A DNA stretch of 64,000 nt, from contig JAUZNX010000001.1 in assembly GCA_030706745.1 (NCBI GenBank), positions 434,001 through 498,000 on the forward strand, written 5' to 3'. Shown piece after piece: positions 63,269-64,000 of the stretch (within the stretch, counting starts at the first letter, position 1; each line of letters starts with the position of its first letter). The position numbers were made by a program, and so were the translations under genes. The DNA comes from Bacteroidota bacterium. GTDB lineage: Bacteria > Bacteroidota > Ignavibacteria > Palsa-1295. The notes beneath the pieces were generated by a model. The model had not been told where the DNA came from, ran no database searches, and was given only the letters and a program-made list of their open reading frames with translations.

Positions 63269-64000
63269 TGTTGTCGAACGAAGAACGCCAGCGCTATCAA
63301 CGCCACCTGACACTCGCCGAGATCGGCGAGCGCGGGCAAACACTGCTCAAAGCTGCCCGCGTGCTTGTAATCGGTGCGGGCGGACTTGGCTCCCCAGCTC
63401 TCCTTTATCTCGCGGCAGCCGGCGTTGGCACGATCGGCATTGTCGAGGATGATCGCGTCGATATTTCGAATCTCCATCGCCAGATTCTCTTTGGCGAGTC
63501 CTCCGCAGGACGCTCCAAAGCGCAAGAAGCAAAGCGGAGAGTTGTCGATGTCAATCCACACGTCACGGTTGCATTGCACGAAACTCGCTTCGCACCGGAT
63601 AACGCGCTGGATATTCTTACGGGCTACGATCTCGTGCTCGATGGATCGGATAATTTCTCGACACGCTATCTCGCCAATGACGCCTGTGTGATTCGCGGCA
63701 TCCCGCTGATCTCCGGCTCGATCGACCGCTTCGAAGGACAGGTCAGCGTATTTTCCACCCGTGGGGGTCCTTGCTATCGCTGCCTCTTCCCGGAAATCCC
63801 CGATCCATCGCTCGTGCCATCGTGCGCGGAGTCCGGTGTGTTGGGTGTACTGCCCGGGGTGATCGGAAGCCTCATGGCGACCGAGGCGATCAAGCTCCTA
63901 TGCGGCATTGGCGAGCCGCTCATCGGACGGCTGCTCCGTTACGATGCGCTTGCGATGCGTTTTGCGGAGTTTCGCATTGCTCGCGATCCCGATTGTCCGA
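63265..64000 (+). CDS. thiF: Adenylyltransferase ThiF (MoeB/ThiF family), 3' end outside window
   Basis: 245 codons to the window edge, no stop. E1-like enzyme that adenylates the ThiS C-terminus. Nucleotide-binding ARVLVIGAGGLGSPALLYLA, GIVEDDRVDISNLHRQILFG, DLVLDGSDNFSTRYLANDAC, zinc ligand CYRCLF (second CxxC would be beyond the edge), and SGVLGVLPGVIGSLMATEAI. ATG 63265 overlaps thiE's stop; ATG 63268 also possible. By position in the operon it is ThiF and not MoeB. Confidence 0.92.
   Translation, partial: MMLSNEERQRYQRHLTLAEIGERGQTLLKAARVLVIGAGGLGSPALLYLAAAGVGTIGIVEDDRVDISNLHRQILFGESSAGRSKAQEAKRRVVDVNPHVTVALHETRFAPDNALDILTGYDLVLDGSDNFSTRYLANDACVIRGIPLISGSIDRFEGQVSVFSTRGGPCYRCLFPEIPDPSLVPSCAESGVLGVLPGVIGSLMATEAIKLLCGIGEPLIGRLLRYDALAMRFAEFRIARDPDCP

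Overview
The window looks like chromosome from a Bacteroidota/Chlorobiota-type Gram-negative bacterium. Seven long secreted proteins carry, or appear to carry, the C-terminal signature of type IX secretion (NPA/NPS strand, LGR turn, ...GTYIVR...). There are OM-type beta-barrels, lipoproteins, DUF4369/TlpA-like thioredoxins and many starts without a Shine-Dalgarno. Moderate-to-high GC and protein style suggest a Kapabacteria/Ignavibacteria relative, but no rRNA or tRNA gene is present to confirm this. There are 57 genes, two of them cut by the window edges.

Layout: (1) 0.7-10.1 kb is a phage head/packaging module on the minus strand (large terminase, portal, HK97-type protease, major capsid protein) with no tail, lysis or integrase genes. 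Two paralogous GT-C glycosyltransferase genes and one small unknown gene sit in its gaps on the opposite strand. (2) 10.5-24.6 kb mixes surface proteins (lipoproteins, a FadL/PorV-type barrel, T9SS cargo) with rsmI, xseA, pyrF and an Old-Yellow-Enzyme protein that has a fibronectin-III-like tail. (3) 25.1-29.4 kb is a tandemly duplicated two-gene cassette: structured leader, small Cys-rich secreted protein, hairpin, secreted thioredoxin-like protein. (4) 29.6-44.1 kb holds more T9SS cargo with propeller/Asp-box repeats, an acyl-CoA synthetase, a SirB1-like protein, coaBC, a family-4 uracil-DNA glycosylase and a third Cys-rich secreted protein. (5) 44.2-56.6 kb holds regulators (two ECF-type sigma factors, an XRE protein), an HNH nuclease, an SDR, an APC permease, a cupin lipoprotein, a REP-associated transposase, dnaK, a DinB-like protein and hsp20. 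(6) 56.85-64 kb is a TPP-riboswitch-controlled thiamine operon thiD-thiC-thiO-thiS-thiG-tenI-thiE-thiF.

Small repeats pervade the window, often inside reading frames. One class is palindromes with a GTAG head that match the REP/RAYT system, with their transposase at 49.4-50.0 kb. A second class, which I do not recognise, is arrays of degenerate 7-bp units, usually as two facing arms 60-90 bp long, lying in intergenic gaps and in frame inside terL, portal, a T9SS sorting domain, an HNH gene and the start of thiD. Because the phage genes carry the same repeats as host genes, the head module appears to be a long-term resident. The best candidates for something new are the duplicated Cys-rich-protein/oxidoreductase cassette with its leader RNA, and the inverted heptamer arrays.
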